In this document: one piece after another, positions 33,638-42,319 of the stretch | How positions within the stretch are numbered: position 1 is the stretch's first letter | Layout: every line of letters starts with the position of its first letter | Source of the DNA: Roseivirga sp. BDSF3-8 | Lineage (GTDB): Bacteria; Bacteroidota; Bacteroidia; Cytophagales; Cyclobacteriaceae | DNA length: 64,000 bases | Assembly (NCBI RefSeq): GCF_041449215.1 | Contig: NZ_JBGNFV010000001.1 | Span: 248,001 to 312,000, forward strand | Direction of reading: 5' to 3' | Program-made: the position numbers and the translations under genes | The notes under the pieces: model-generated | Seen by the model: the letters and a program-made list of their open reading frames with translations, nothing else | Databases searched by the model: none | What the model was told of the DNA's origin: nothing

Positions 33638-35095
33638 CTAAAAGCTCAGCTCCTCACCCATGTAGTATTTCAGTATCTTAATCTTTAGTACTGCGTCGTA
33701 CCTGCTGCGAAGCAGCTCATTCTCACTGTTCCACAGGTTGTTTTTTTCCGTGGTGTACTCAAACGCATTGATCTGCCCCTTCTGATATTTACTTTCCGCA
33801 TGAGCATAAGCTACCTGCTGTATAGCATGCTTCTTCTGATTGATCTTATAAGTTTGAAAGGCAGCCTGTGCTTCCACAAATTTCTGATACAGCGTCTGCT
33901 TCAGTTGATTCTGTTGATTGAAAGCTTTCATTTTGGCCTTTTCTAACGCCAGACGGGAGTTGCGTAAGCCCTGTTTCAGGCTAGTAGCAGAACTCAGAAA
34001 GGGAATGCTGAAATTGAGATTGGTAGACTGGTTGATGTTATCCCTGAATTGCTCTTCATAGGGAACCTGCACAGCTATTAACTGAGGCCCTATTACGTTC
34101 TCCTGATACACCGTACCTTCACTTGTCTGCCCCCCATCGGAGGATACGAACCCTATCGGAGTAATGATCGTTTGAGGTTCACCATCTCCTGGCACAACTG
34201 ACCGGGCCTGGCTGGAATAGAGTGTTCCTACACCGTAGGAAATAGATAAGTTGGGCAGGTAAGCTCTTTTAGCCTGCCGCAAGTCGATTTCGGCCTTTTG
34301 AATATCAATGCTGGAGATTTGGGCCTCAGGTTGTACCGAGGCTAGCTTAGCCAGCTCATCAAAGGAGAAGAAGAGAAAGGAACTGTCAGGTTCCGCAATG
34401 GTGGGAAACTCCACATCTATTGATTTTTCAGCAGGCAGACCGAGTAATTGCTTTAAAGCTAGTTTGGCTATTAATAAGTTATTCTCAGCCGCCACCGTCT
34501 GCACTTCAGAGTTTGTCACCTGTACCTGCAGTTCATAAATCTTTGATTCTGGCAGGCGGCCTGCCCCTATGAGTTTATACGTACGATCCACTTCGGCTTT
34601 ACTAAGCCGTAGTTGTTTCTGGCTGTTTGTCAGTTGTTCTTTATTAAATAAAATTTGCAGATAGGCATTAGCTATCTGTATTTCCAGGTCACGGTTAGTC
34701 TGCTGTGAGGAAAGCTGAGTCGTTTGTTGAGAGAGCCTGGCCTTTTTTAAATTAGCATGCAATTGAAGCCCGTTAAATACCGTAAGCCTTGCATTGGCAT
34801 TCCAGGAGTTAGAAACTACAGGCTCAGTGGTAAATTGGTTAGTAAAAGGATCGATCGTACGGCCGATACCAACATTCACTGAGGTACCTAATGTAATGGT
34901 GGGAACAAAAGCCTTTTTAGCGTAATAAATCTCTAACTCTGCAGAACGTTCAGCAAACGTGTTATCCTGGATCTGCATATTATGCTGCCTGGCATAGGCA
35001 ATACAGTCTGCAAAAGTCCATATATCCTCCTGAGCCATTAGAGGAAAGGCAGTCAAATAAATAATTGTAAACAGAGTATAACCCAACTTGCTCAT
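33638..35095 (-). CDS. TolC-like outer-membrane channel
   Basis: A 485-residue outer-membrane efflux protein. It has a cleavable signal peptide (about 1-21), then two repeats of long amphipathic helices and strands rich in Gln and Leu (e.g. ANAYLQILFNKEQLTNSQKQL, given in part), as in TolC. It completes the type 1-like secretion route with the C39-ABC and HlyD genes. It is the first gene of the transporter unit, with a GTAGTGCTACC motif about 50 bp upstream (35147). Confidence 0.9.
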   Translation of the reverse strand: MSKLGYTLFTIIYLTAFPLMAQEDIWTFADCIAYARQHNMQIQDNTFAERSAELEIYYAKKAFVPTITLGTSVNVGIGRTIDPFTNQFTTEPVVSNSWNANARLTVFNGLQLHANLKKARLSQQTTQLSSQQTNRDLEIQIANAYLQILFNKEQLTNSQKQLRLSKAEVDRTYKLIGAGRLPESKIYELQVQVTNSEVQTVAAENNLLIAKLALKQLLGLPAEKSIDVEFPTIAEPDSSFLFFSFDELAKLASVQPEAQISSIDIQKAEIDLRQAKRAYLPNLSISYGVGTLYSSQARSVVPGDGEPQTIITPIGFVSSDGGQTSEGTVYQENVIGPQLIAVQVPYEEQFRDNINQSTNLNFSIPFLSSATSLKQGLRNSRLALEKAKMKAFNQQNQLKQTLYQKFVEAQAAFQTYKINQKKHAIQQVAYAHAESKYQKGQINAFEYTTEKNNLWNSENELLRSRYDAVLKIKILKYYMGEELSF

Positions 35096-35459
35096 ATCTT
35101 CCTGGATGTATCTGTCGCAAATTGAGAAATACGGCTGTGCGCCTCAATGCGTAGTGCTACCAGAAATAAGCAAACCGGTGTAGGTATAACTACCATCTTT
35201 TATTTTACCCGGCAGCCAAAAGTGCCTTTGAGTGAACTAACCGCTTTAAACGGCTGTACATATGTTTTTCAGTGCCCTTTAGCGATGTCGAATTATGTAC
35301 AGCAGAGAAGCCATACACCTTCATGTCAGAGCTACATTGTTAGGAGTCAGTATGCATATATTGGCTTAGGTTTTCGAAAAATATAGAAGACAAATATGAT
35401 TATTATCCTGCGAGAGAAACAGCCCTTTAGCAAAAAGCATTACCGTATTATCTAATAGA
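35096..35459. other. Promoter region of the export operon, no gene seen
   Basis: About 360 bp upstream of the TolC-like gene. It includes a GTAGTGCTACC motif near 35147-35157 and no supported coding frame. Confidence 0.45.
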
Positions 35460-35530
35460 CACTTAGCCCACAAATCGACTTCTTGACCAAACCGTCCGGG
35501 GTTCCGGTCCATCACAATAAGATTTGTATT
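35460..35530 (+). CRISPR. Ghost leader end joined to one hairpin-type repeat
   Basis: CACTTAGCCCACAAATCGA (35460-35478) matches the last 19 bases of the three leaders with three changes. It runs directly into a decayed repeat CTTCTTGACC...AATAAG with the CCGG-GGTT-CCGG hairpin insert of the 52-bp type (35479-35530). Nothing array-like follows. This is a relic of a fourth array whose leader-adjacent repeat was the long form. Confidence 0.75.
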
Positions 35531-35839
35531 AGATATAGATGTCCTGATTTTTTATAAATGATGAGTCCAAAATGACCTATCGTAAAGTAAGGATTAACAA
35601 CCTTCATTGGATTGCAATTCATCGTATTTGCAAAGACAAACTAAAGATGAATATTCATCATTCTATTGATATCCTCCTCAAAAAGGTCCGACTTTCGGTG
35701 GTTCGACAATTGTACCTTTGGGGACAAAAAAGCTTCGTGGCAAAAGCCGGCAAAGTGCAGTATGTAAATACAAAATATAAAGTGGATGAAATGCACTTAG
35801 GCGTAGGTCTGCTATCTGCCTGCTTTGCGCTTGTTTGGT
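35531..35839. other. Intergenic stretch between ghost repeat and copy B, no gene seen
   Basis: A 107-codon open frame exists on the plus strand but looks random in composition and runs into the duplicated unit. I see no supported feature. Confidence 0.4.
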
Positions 35840-35978
35840 GCCATCCTCATGAAGTTTCAAGAGGAAAATGGCTATCCCTGATCGTTCCGAGATAGCCAAT
35901 TTTTTATATTGATGAGGCAATTGACATAAAATCTTCTTCAAATTGGTTCGAAAAACGTACCGTAAGCACTGCTGAATC

Positions 35979-36012
35979 AAAAGCCTTCTTAGTGAAAACT
36001 ATGAAGGCTTTT
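35979..36012 (+). terminator. Rho-independent terminator inside copy B
   Basis: AAAAGCCTTC pairs with GAAGGCTTTT and is followed by a T-run, as in copy A. Confidence 0.75.
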
Positions 36013-36017
36013 TTATT

Positions 36018-36063
36018 GACTACAGATCAGAAGGTTCCAGGTTTGAATCCTGGTGAGGTCACT
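36018..36063 (+). pseudogene. 3' half of a tRNA-Arg (ACG-like), relic in copy B
   Basis: Same tRNA 3' fragment as at 9713-9757. GACTACAGATCAG is one base closer to a tRNA-Arg(ACG) anticodon arm than in copy A. Confidence 0.6.
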
Positions 36064-36101
36064 ATGCCATGACTCAGAAGAGAGATAATTTCTGTCCTTA
36101 C

Positions 36102-36178
36102 CCCTGCAAGTAACTCAACTGGATTGAGCAACTGCCTCCTAAACCGTAGGTTTCAGGTCCGAGTCCTGAATGGATCAC
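36102..36178 (+). pseudogene. Degenerate tRNA-Arg(CCT)-like sequence in copy B
   Basis: Identical to 9799-9875; the same broken anticodon and acceptor stems. Confidence 0.55.
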
Positions 36179-36239
36179 GATTCGCCTATTAACTTTCAAC
36201 TCTCTTTATTAGTAAGAAAGGCTTTGTGTTTGCATAAGC

Positions 36240-36803
36240 TCAGGAGAACTCCTTCATCAGACCCTTTTTCACAAATAGATAATGCTCGGCTTCATCCAGG
36301 TCGAGAGCCGTTTTATAAGGCACTTTTTGAGTGTAATATGAGGTGTTTGAAGCATGTGCCTCCTTCCTGAGCATCCTGATCTTATTGCTGTGAAACCGCC
36401 GGGTGGTAATGATCTCTTTAAACTTCTTGTATTGCTCCGGCGAGAGCCGTATGTCCCGGTCTGTCAAAACTTTATATGACCAATCATAACTCTTCCGCCT
36501 GATGTAGCTTTCCGCCACGGCCTGCTTTATCCTGACAGCCTCAGCAGAGACCATATTACTGTTCTTTATCTCAATTAGGTGTGCCGAGTGATTCCGGAGC
36601 TTTCTAACCAGGAAGTCAGGCTCGTAGCGGTGCGGACATACCTGCTTGCCGAATTTGGAAAGATCATTCCTATCATACCATATGGATAGAGGGTGATAAA
36701 TATATTCGCAGGTATCTTCGATTAGCAAAGCAAATTTCAACTCCAATGTAGAGTCGAAAAAGATCCCATTATACTGTACCTTCTTTGCTTTCTTCTTTTT
36801 CAT
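36240..36803 (-). CDS. TnsA-like PD-(D/E)XK endonuclease, copy B
   Basis: A 187-residue product identical to that at 9937-10500, with the Glu (STLELKF), PDF and E-I-K nuclease motifs. Full identity at the protein level, while small differences occur elsewhere in the unit, suggests recent duplication or gene conversion. It lies 936 bp left of the array 2 leader repeat junction, pointing away from it. Confidence 0.65.
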   Translation of the reverse strand: MKKKKAKKVQYNGIFFDSTLELKFALLIEDTCEYIYHPLSIWYDRNDLSKFGKQVCPHRYEPDFLVRKLRNHSAHLIEIKNSNMVSAEAVRIKQAVAESYIRRKSYDWSYKVLTDRDIRLSPEQYKKFKEIITTRRFHSNKIRMLRKEAHASNTSYYTQKVPYKTALDLDEAEHYLFVKKGLMKEFS

Positions 36804-36990
36804 ATAGGCTGGCTAATCTCACCTATAAAAGGTAGTCAATGGCTAGGAGAGATACAAGGGCCGCTTTTAGCCAGAGAAACACCCTGTGTACCCTGTTCAT
36901 TTAATCTGACATACCCATCATCAAAAATCAATTAGGGACTTATCGAGCTGATAGTCTTAGAACACCTTTTGCCAGAACTGCTGCACATTA

Positions 36991-37283
36991 TTAAAAAACT
37001 GGGTGGCTCTCCTCTACTGCATATCTTTCCGTTTCGCGGCCGGAGTATGATAGCCAGTTAAAGCTACCTTTTATGTAGAAGTCGTAATCCTTTATTAGCA
37101 GCTTCCTATACGAGCCATTTCGACCGGGAAGGATTTCCACGAAATAGGTGGGCAGGCGGACTAGAAAAAAGCGATTCTTATGTATTGCTTCTGCAGTTTT
37201 TGAATCGGGAGATCATCAGGGCTAAAATGATTAAGGTAGGTCAGCCTGATTTCAGCGACATTATAAAGGTCATTTACTTCCAT
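36991..37283 (-). pseudogene. Phospholipase-D-like nuclease fragment, frameshifted (copy B)
   Basis: Same broken gene as at 10688-10980, with the GSFNWLSY motif in the second frame. Confidence 0.5.
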
Positions 37284-37544
37284 AATTAAAAACGTTTGAA
37301 AAATGAAAAATTAATTATAGTGCGACCTCCCGGTTACGGTGGACTCAGGGCCGAAAGGAATCGGAATAAATGAAGGCATTTGGGCCGGACTGTCTTTATG
37401 CCGAAGTCTTTTGCCAGACAGGAGACCTACCCGGAACTTAGCGCCAAATTGATAGAGAATAGAATCGGGAATAAGCCTTTAATTAGTAAATGACTTAGGG
37501 CTTTTTATTATAAGTCCTTATCTTGGTAGGACTGAGAGTATAAA

Positions 37545-37739
37545 TGCTCTTCCGGGTGGTAATTTATTTGGAGTTGGCCAAAAACAGGCTACAACAACCT
37601 GAATATCAACCACTTTTGCTTACGCAAATTTACCAAAAACAGGTAAAATACCGCTCTTTGACATGATGAAATCGAGAAAAAGACCAATAGTAAAAAGCAC
37701 GTTTCTCATTAGCTCACAGCCACTTAGCTCCGAAATCGA
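37545..37739 (+). promoter_or_regulatory. CRISPR leader of array 2
   Basis: It matches the leaders of arrays 1 and 3 up to the CCACTTAGCTCCGAAATCGA end, with changes spread along it (for example GTTGGCC for GATGGCC). No cas4 precedes it; the duplicated unit does. It should allow acquisition in trans by either Cas1-Cas2. Confidence 0.82.
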
Positions 37740-39090
37740 CTTCGTGAGCTACATCCACTACAATAAGGATTGAAACAGATCCCCAAATGTTGACCCATCG
37801 TCTAAAACATGTCCAGCTTCGTGAGCTACATCCACTACAATAAGGATTGAAACAAGGTTGTCTTTATCAATGGTGGTCGTAAGTGGTACACTTCGTGAGC
37901 TACATCCACTACAATAAGGATTGAAACACCCCCTATAATATTATGGCAAAAAAAGTTAGGCGTACTTCGTGAGCTACATCCACTACAATAAGGATTGAAA
38001 CTTACATCGAAACGCAACTAAAGCACGATGTACCCTTCGTGAGCTACATCCACTACAATAAGGATTGAAACCAACCTTCTCTTTCGTGCGCTTGAAATGT
38101 GGCTGGCCGCTTCGTGAGCTACATCCACTACAATAAGGATTGAAACCAACCTTCTCTTTCGTGCGCTTGAAATGTGGCTGGCCGCTTCGTGAGCTACATC
38201 CACTACAATAAGGATTGAAACTGGATTGGCTACGGGGTAAAACTAAAACATGGAGTCCTTCGTGAGCTACATCCACTACAATAAGGATTGAAACGGTGAT
38301 GCCAGTTGGCTAAGGGAAGTATTCGAGCTACTTCGTGAGCTACATCCACTACAATAAGGATTGAAACTTAGTTGAACAATCGACTTAAAAACCTCTTTAC
38401 CAGCCTTCGTGAGCTACATCCACTACAATAAGGATTGAAACGACTCAATGTCTAATGCCTGACCATTACCGTGCTCGCTTCGTGAGCTACATCCACTACA
38501 ATAAGGATTGAAACTATAAACATCCTCTTCTGACGAGTATGCTTCAGTCCTTCGTGAGCTACATCCACTACAATAAGGATTGAAACCGCTCTCTACTAAG
38601 TAATTCCCTTTCAGCAGCCAGTTCTTCGTGAGCTACATCCACTACAATAAGGATTGAAACTTTCATGGTGGATTGATCAGGATACAGGTTGGCCGACTTC
38701 GTGAGCTACATCCACTACAATAAGGATTGAAACTGCTAACTTTTTTCACTCTTATCAGGCTACGGGCCACTTCGTGAGCTACTTCCACTACAATAAGGAT
38801 TGAAACCAGAAGTTTCGATCAGCTTAGTCGGGCCTTCAAATACTTCGTGAGCACTATCCATTACAATAAGGATTGAAACTAAAAGAACCAGTTGTAAAAA
38901 CACAACAGAACAATTCTTCGTGAGCACCATCCATCAGAACAAGGATTGAAACACCTATTAGTGCATAATGCTTGCCTAGTGTAGATATCTTCATGAACAC
39001 GATCCATTAGAATAAGGATTGAAACCCTCTCCTGCTTTCGATGACTTGGTCGTTTTCGTGACTTCGTGAGCGCGTCAGCGCGAAGCTTAC
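37740..39090 (+). CRISPR. CRISPR array 2: 18 repeats plus a degenerate end repeat
   Basis: The 37-bp repeat is CTTCGTGAGC, then TACATCCACTAC, then AATAAGGATTGAAAC, and is perfectly uniform from 37740 to 38733. Right-hand repeats drift (38770, 38843, 38916, 38989). Spacers 6 and 7 (38147 and 38072 regions, starting CAACCTTCTC) are identical. The end repeat at 39062 reads CTTCGTGAG then CGCG-TCAG-CGCG, another 4-bp/4-nt hairpin at the insertion site. No adaptation genes adjoin, so it depends on loci 1 or 3. Confidence 0.97.
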
Positions 39091-39268
39091 TTAATAAGTA
39101 TACCTTCGTAGTAAATCAGACCTATAAGGGTGTTTTGTTGAGGCTATGTGGAAGAAAGTATGAGTTTAGATGTATGGATTCACTTAGATGGTTAGATCTA
39201 CGATATCTACAAGAACCAATTTGCCAAAGACTCGTTTGTGATGTAAATTTACACCAAACATAGTAGTT

Positions 39269-39508
39269 ATGGCAAGGCAAAGTATCTCCTTTACGGACCC
39301 CAACGATGAATGGCTAAAAAGCCAGGTGGATAGTGGCGAATATGCCAGTAAAAGCGAACTTGTCAATGACCTGATCAGACAGGCTCGAAAACAACAGGTT
39401 CAGGTAAATTGGCTCAGGGCTAAACTGGAGAAGGCGGAACAAAGCGGTTTTACAGAAGACAGCAAACAGGATATCCTTGCCCAATCCAAATCCAGGCTGA
39501 ATGGCTGA
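39269..39508 (+). CDS. parD: ParD-like antitoxin
   Basis: A 79-residue ribbon-helix-helix protein: SISFTDPNDEWLKSQVDSG strand and helix, then YASKSELVNDLIRQAR. It binds its own promoter and neutralises ParE. It overlaps the toxin gene by 8 nt, the usual antitoxin-first order. It lies 180 bp after the end of array 2. Family length is normal. Confidence 0.88.
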   Translation: MARQSISFTDPNDEWLKSQVDSGEYASKSELVNDLIRQARKQQVQVNWLRAKLEKAEQSGFTEDSKQDILAQSKSRLNG

Positions 39509-39788
39509 CTACAAATTAGCCAATGAAGCAAAGGAGGACTTAATAAGAATACATCAATACGGGGCCAGAACATTTGGCATGGCCCAGGCTGACAGGTACT
39601 TCAACAAACTCTTTGAGTGCTTTGATAAGATTGCCGAAAGGCCTTTCTCCTTTGAATCAGTTGAAACCATAAGAAAAGGCTACAGGCGCTGCACCTGTGG
39701 CTCCGATAGCATCTATTTCAAAGTGTCGGACCTAAGCGTAGAAATTATGGCTATAGTAGGTCGCCAGGATGTAGGGGGTATACTTTAA
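39501..39788 (+). CDS. parE: ParE-like toxin
   Basis: A 95-residue RelE/ParE-fold protein: YKLANEAKEDLIRIHQYG start, GMAQADRYFNKL helix, KGYRRCTCGSDSIYFKV strand and IMAIVGRQD end, as in ParE toxins that poison gyrase. It is complete and coupled to parD. It could stabilise the CRISPR and defence region. Confidence 0.88.
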   Translation: MADYKLANEAKEDLIRIHQYGARTFGMAQADRYFNKLFECFDKIAERPFSFESVETIRKGYRRCTCGSDSIYFKVSDLSVEIMAIVGRQDVGGIL

Positions 39789-40338
39789 TCTTCTACGTTG
39801 AATTAGCCCAGGCACCACTACCCTTCCTGCTAGCCGCTGCAGCCTGCATTCTGGCTCAGAATTATGAAGGATTTAGAGCGCCACGCAGTGGGATGGACAG
39901 AATGGTGTTTTTCTTATCAGTATTGACTAAATCAGGTAAGTACTAATCCCCAGCCAAGTGAAACGCGTGCCGGGGTCCCCACTAGCCTGCCCGCTAACCA
40001 GCGGGTCTGGCAGATCATGGCTATACCCTCCTTGTTAGAAATGTTGACTTTTATATTTCTACAGATGGCGTTGCAATAGGCTACAGCCTGCTATTTTAGT
40101 CCAATACTTTCGGGACGATCCAGTCTGGACGAACAGCACCCATTGCATGGCGCCCTTGAACTAAGTGGGGTTCGTATACTAGCGGTAAAGGGCGGCATCA
40201 TAACCAACCAATTTAATAGTTATACAAGCTTGCTAAGAAAGATTTGTATATACAACTTTAAACTGTTAGTCTTATTTTACTAATTTGAATAGGTTTGTTT
40301 ATCAAAACGTTGGCTACAATTTATAAAACAGACAAAAA
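39789..40338. other. Hairpin-rich intergenic region, no gene seen
   Basis: About 550 bp with GC-rich palindromes (GCCGGGGTCCCC and GCCCGCTAACCAGCGGG near 39971-40008) and a TTGAACTAAGTGGGGT segment near 40159 that recurs near 42213. It resembles other hairpin elements bordering accessory genes in this window. Confidence 0.45.
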
Positions 40339-40911
40339 ATGGAAGAAATAGTACTTAAATGGTTGAAAATTAATGAAATGAAAGTGTTGAAACAGATCAT
40401 TATTATTTCCGACCGAAAAAATGGTGAAACTGAACTTGGAAGCATTCTCTACACGAGACCTTTGACCGAAAATTACAACTTCAAGAAACAGCAAGAAGAA
40501 GACGAAAAAGAAAAAGACTCCGATTCTTGGTCGCGGCTTCTTCAGGAGTATTCTAAGCAAAAGAACTATCCAAATGACCGAATCGATGAGATAATTCTTG
40601 AAGCAGTTAAAAGTTCGTATCCTAAATCAATTGTAAGAAACGACTCTATTCTCTTCAATGTAGATTCAGAGAAAATAGATGTTTTTAAGAATAGGATGGT
40701 AATCCCAGCGACTATTTATTTCTCTCCCGAATTCACACATGTTGGCAACTTCTATGATTTTGTCGGAAAAGAATTTAGAGCACCGAAAGCAAATGTCAAT
40801 GTGTACAGCTTTTTTAAGCCTGAATTCTTAGAGGGACATATTTTTTACGCATCTTATAATGCTTCAGAAGAAAATGTGTTGGAAGACTTGAAAACGGTGG
40901 AGTTTAAATAA
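40339..40911 (+). CDS. Hypothetical protein in the defence-like island
   Basis: A 190-residue, Lys/Glu-rich cytosolic protein with no motif I recognise. AT-rich codons set it apart from the GC-rich cas genes. It lies between ParDE and a Lit-like metallopeptidase, with hairpin-rich spacers on the left. Function unknown. Confidence 0.5.
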   Translation: MEEIVLKWLKINEMKVLKQIIIISDRKNGETELGSILYTRPLTENYNFKKQQEEDEKEKDSDSWSRLLQEYSKQKNYPNDRIDEIILEAVKSSYPKSIVRNDSILFNVDSEKIDVFKNRMVIPATIYFSPEFTHVGNFYDFVGKEFRAPKANVNVYSFFKPEFLEGHIFYASYNASEENVLEDLKTVEFK

Positions 40912-41065
40912 AAAACTGTAGCCTAACACCTATAAGCAAGCGGGTGAAAATTACTAAACGAAACTATAATACTTTTAACCAATTTTGGTCTCGGCTGACA
41001 GGTAAGTAGCCATAAAAGCCCGCCTGCTCATAGCCAAACCGTTGTGCAACATTAAAAAAACATAG

Positions 41066-42046
41066 ATGAAAATAAATAGACTTTCTTCATCTCACGCGGG
41101 CAATCAACCTATAAGGGTCTTACAGCATAATGTGATATTTCAATTTGAGACTACAAACCCAACTTTCATTGAATTATCAAAAACAGTTATTAAGGAGAAA
41201 GGACTGCAGGCAGGAATTGGGTATTATATAAACGACAAATCAATTCTTGAAAAAGTTGATGGGCACGAGCAAACCCCTTTTGTAAATGAAAAGGGAAAAA
41301 TATATGTCCATGAAACCTTCTTATCCTATGTATGGTGTGTTTGTTACTCAATGCTCATTCTATATGAAGAAGCTATCGCAAAAACCAGTCAGAACCAAGT
41401 TTCAAAAACAATCTTGCATGAAATTGACACTCAAAAAATTGATAAAGCACAAGAATTGTTTGACTATGCAAAATCGCTAATCGTTAGTTTCATTCCTTGG
41501 AATAAGGATACCTTGCCCAACCCTGAAGAATACTCAACAGATGATGCTTTATACATAGAAAAAGCAAACGGTCTATTTATCTATGCCATGAACTTTATTC
41601 TATGCCATGAATTTGCTCATATTGAACTTGACCATATAGAAAATAAAAAACAAGGACAAAACACAAAAGCCGACATACTCAAATTTGAAAAAGAAGCAGA
41701 TTCAAGGGCAATGGAATTAGTTTTAAGTGGCTTAACAAACAAAACGAAACTATCATCTGAAATCGGAGTATTGATGGGACTTTGTAGTATGTTGTTTTTT
41801 AAACAGAAGTCTGAAACAACAACACACCCCGCAACTGACGACAGAATGCATGAACTAATTGAAAAAGTTAATGCAGTAGATTCAGACCCTCATTGGGGAA
41901 TTGCTGTCCTTGCTTTCAAACTTTGGGATAATCAATTTATGAAAAACTTTAATTGGCCTAAAGAAGTACATAATCTGAAAGAACTTTACGACAAAATGCG
42001 TGAAGAAATAAAAAAAGAAAAAAACAGCAGCTTACAACGTATATAG
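41066..42046 (+). CDS. Lit-like (peptidase U49) zinc metallopeptidase
   Basis: A 326-residue protein with the zinc motif HEFAH (181-185) in a hydrophobic helix and a downstream E-x-E-A-D (208-212) that can give the third ligand. This pattern and length fit the U49/Lit group, whose E. coli member cleaves EF-Tu during phage infection. No signal peptide or clear membrane segment, so it acts in the cytosol. AT-rich base use and the location suggest a transferred defence gene. The exact target is not predictable. Confidence 0.6.
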   Translation: MKINRLSSSHAGNQPIRVLQHNVIFQFETTNPTFIELSKTVIKEKGLQAGIGYYINDKSILEKVDGHEQTPFVNEKGKIYVHETFLSYVWCVCYSMLILYEEAIAKTSQNQVSKTILHEIDTQKIDKAQELFDYAKSLIVSFIPWNKDTLPNPEEYSTDDALYIEKANGLFIYAMNFILCHEFAHIELDHIENKKQGQNTKADILKFEKEADSRAMELVLSGLTNKTKLSSEIGVLMGLCSMLFFKQKSETTTHPATDDRMHELIEKVNAVDSDPHWGIAVLAFKLWDNQFMKNFNWPKEVHNLKELYDKMREEIKKEKNSSLQRI

Positions 42047-42319
42047 CTTATGGCGGGTGAGCTGCTACCAGCAAGGTTTTCGCCCCCCTTGGTGCAAGCG
42101 TCTCGCTTGTACCGGGCAATCCTTAGATTGCAACTTTGCACACTGTAACAGATAAAGATTTACTCTATGCGATGATAACTATCAGCCTGCGAGTTTTAGT
42201 CCAAGCGCGACGCTTGAACTAAGTGGGGTATATGCTTGCGCCAAAGGGGCTTTATCTAATAAGATTACTATAATTTACTTGTGTATAAGGAGCTAAACCC
42301 CCTTATACACAAACATTAA
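42047..42319. other. Hairpin-rich intergenic region
   Basis: It contains GC-rich stems (GCAAGCGTCTCGCTTG near 42103-42118 and AAGCGCGACGCTT near 42203-42216) and the AACTAAGTGGGGT segment also seen near 40163. No gene seen. Confidence 0.45.

Larger units (their letters stand above)
35840..37474. repeat. 1.6-kb duplicated unit, copy B
   Basis: Second copy of 9536-11170, in the same orientation. Identity is lost on the right near AATAAG at 37474, where copy A runs into a CRISPR repeat remnant and copy B runs towards the array 2 leader. The ghost leader-repeat lies to its left. So both copies sit between CRISPR pieces. Confidence 0.88.

Noticed and set aside
35572-35895. 107-residue plus-strand open frame before unit B
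   Set aside because: It crosses the edge of the duplicated unit and has no recognisable domain; copy A does not keep it.
39066-39263. 65-residue frame after array 2
   Set aside because: It begins in the decayed end repeat and has no supporting feature.
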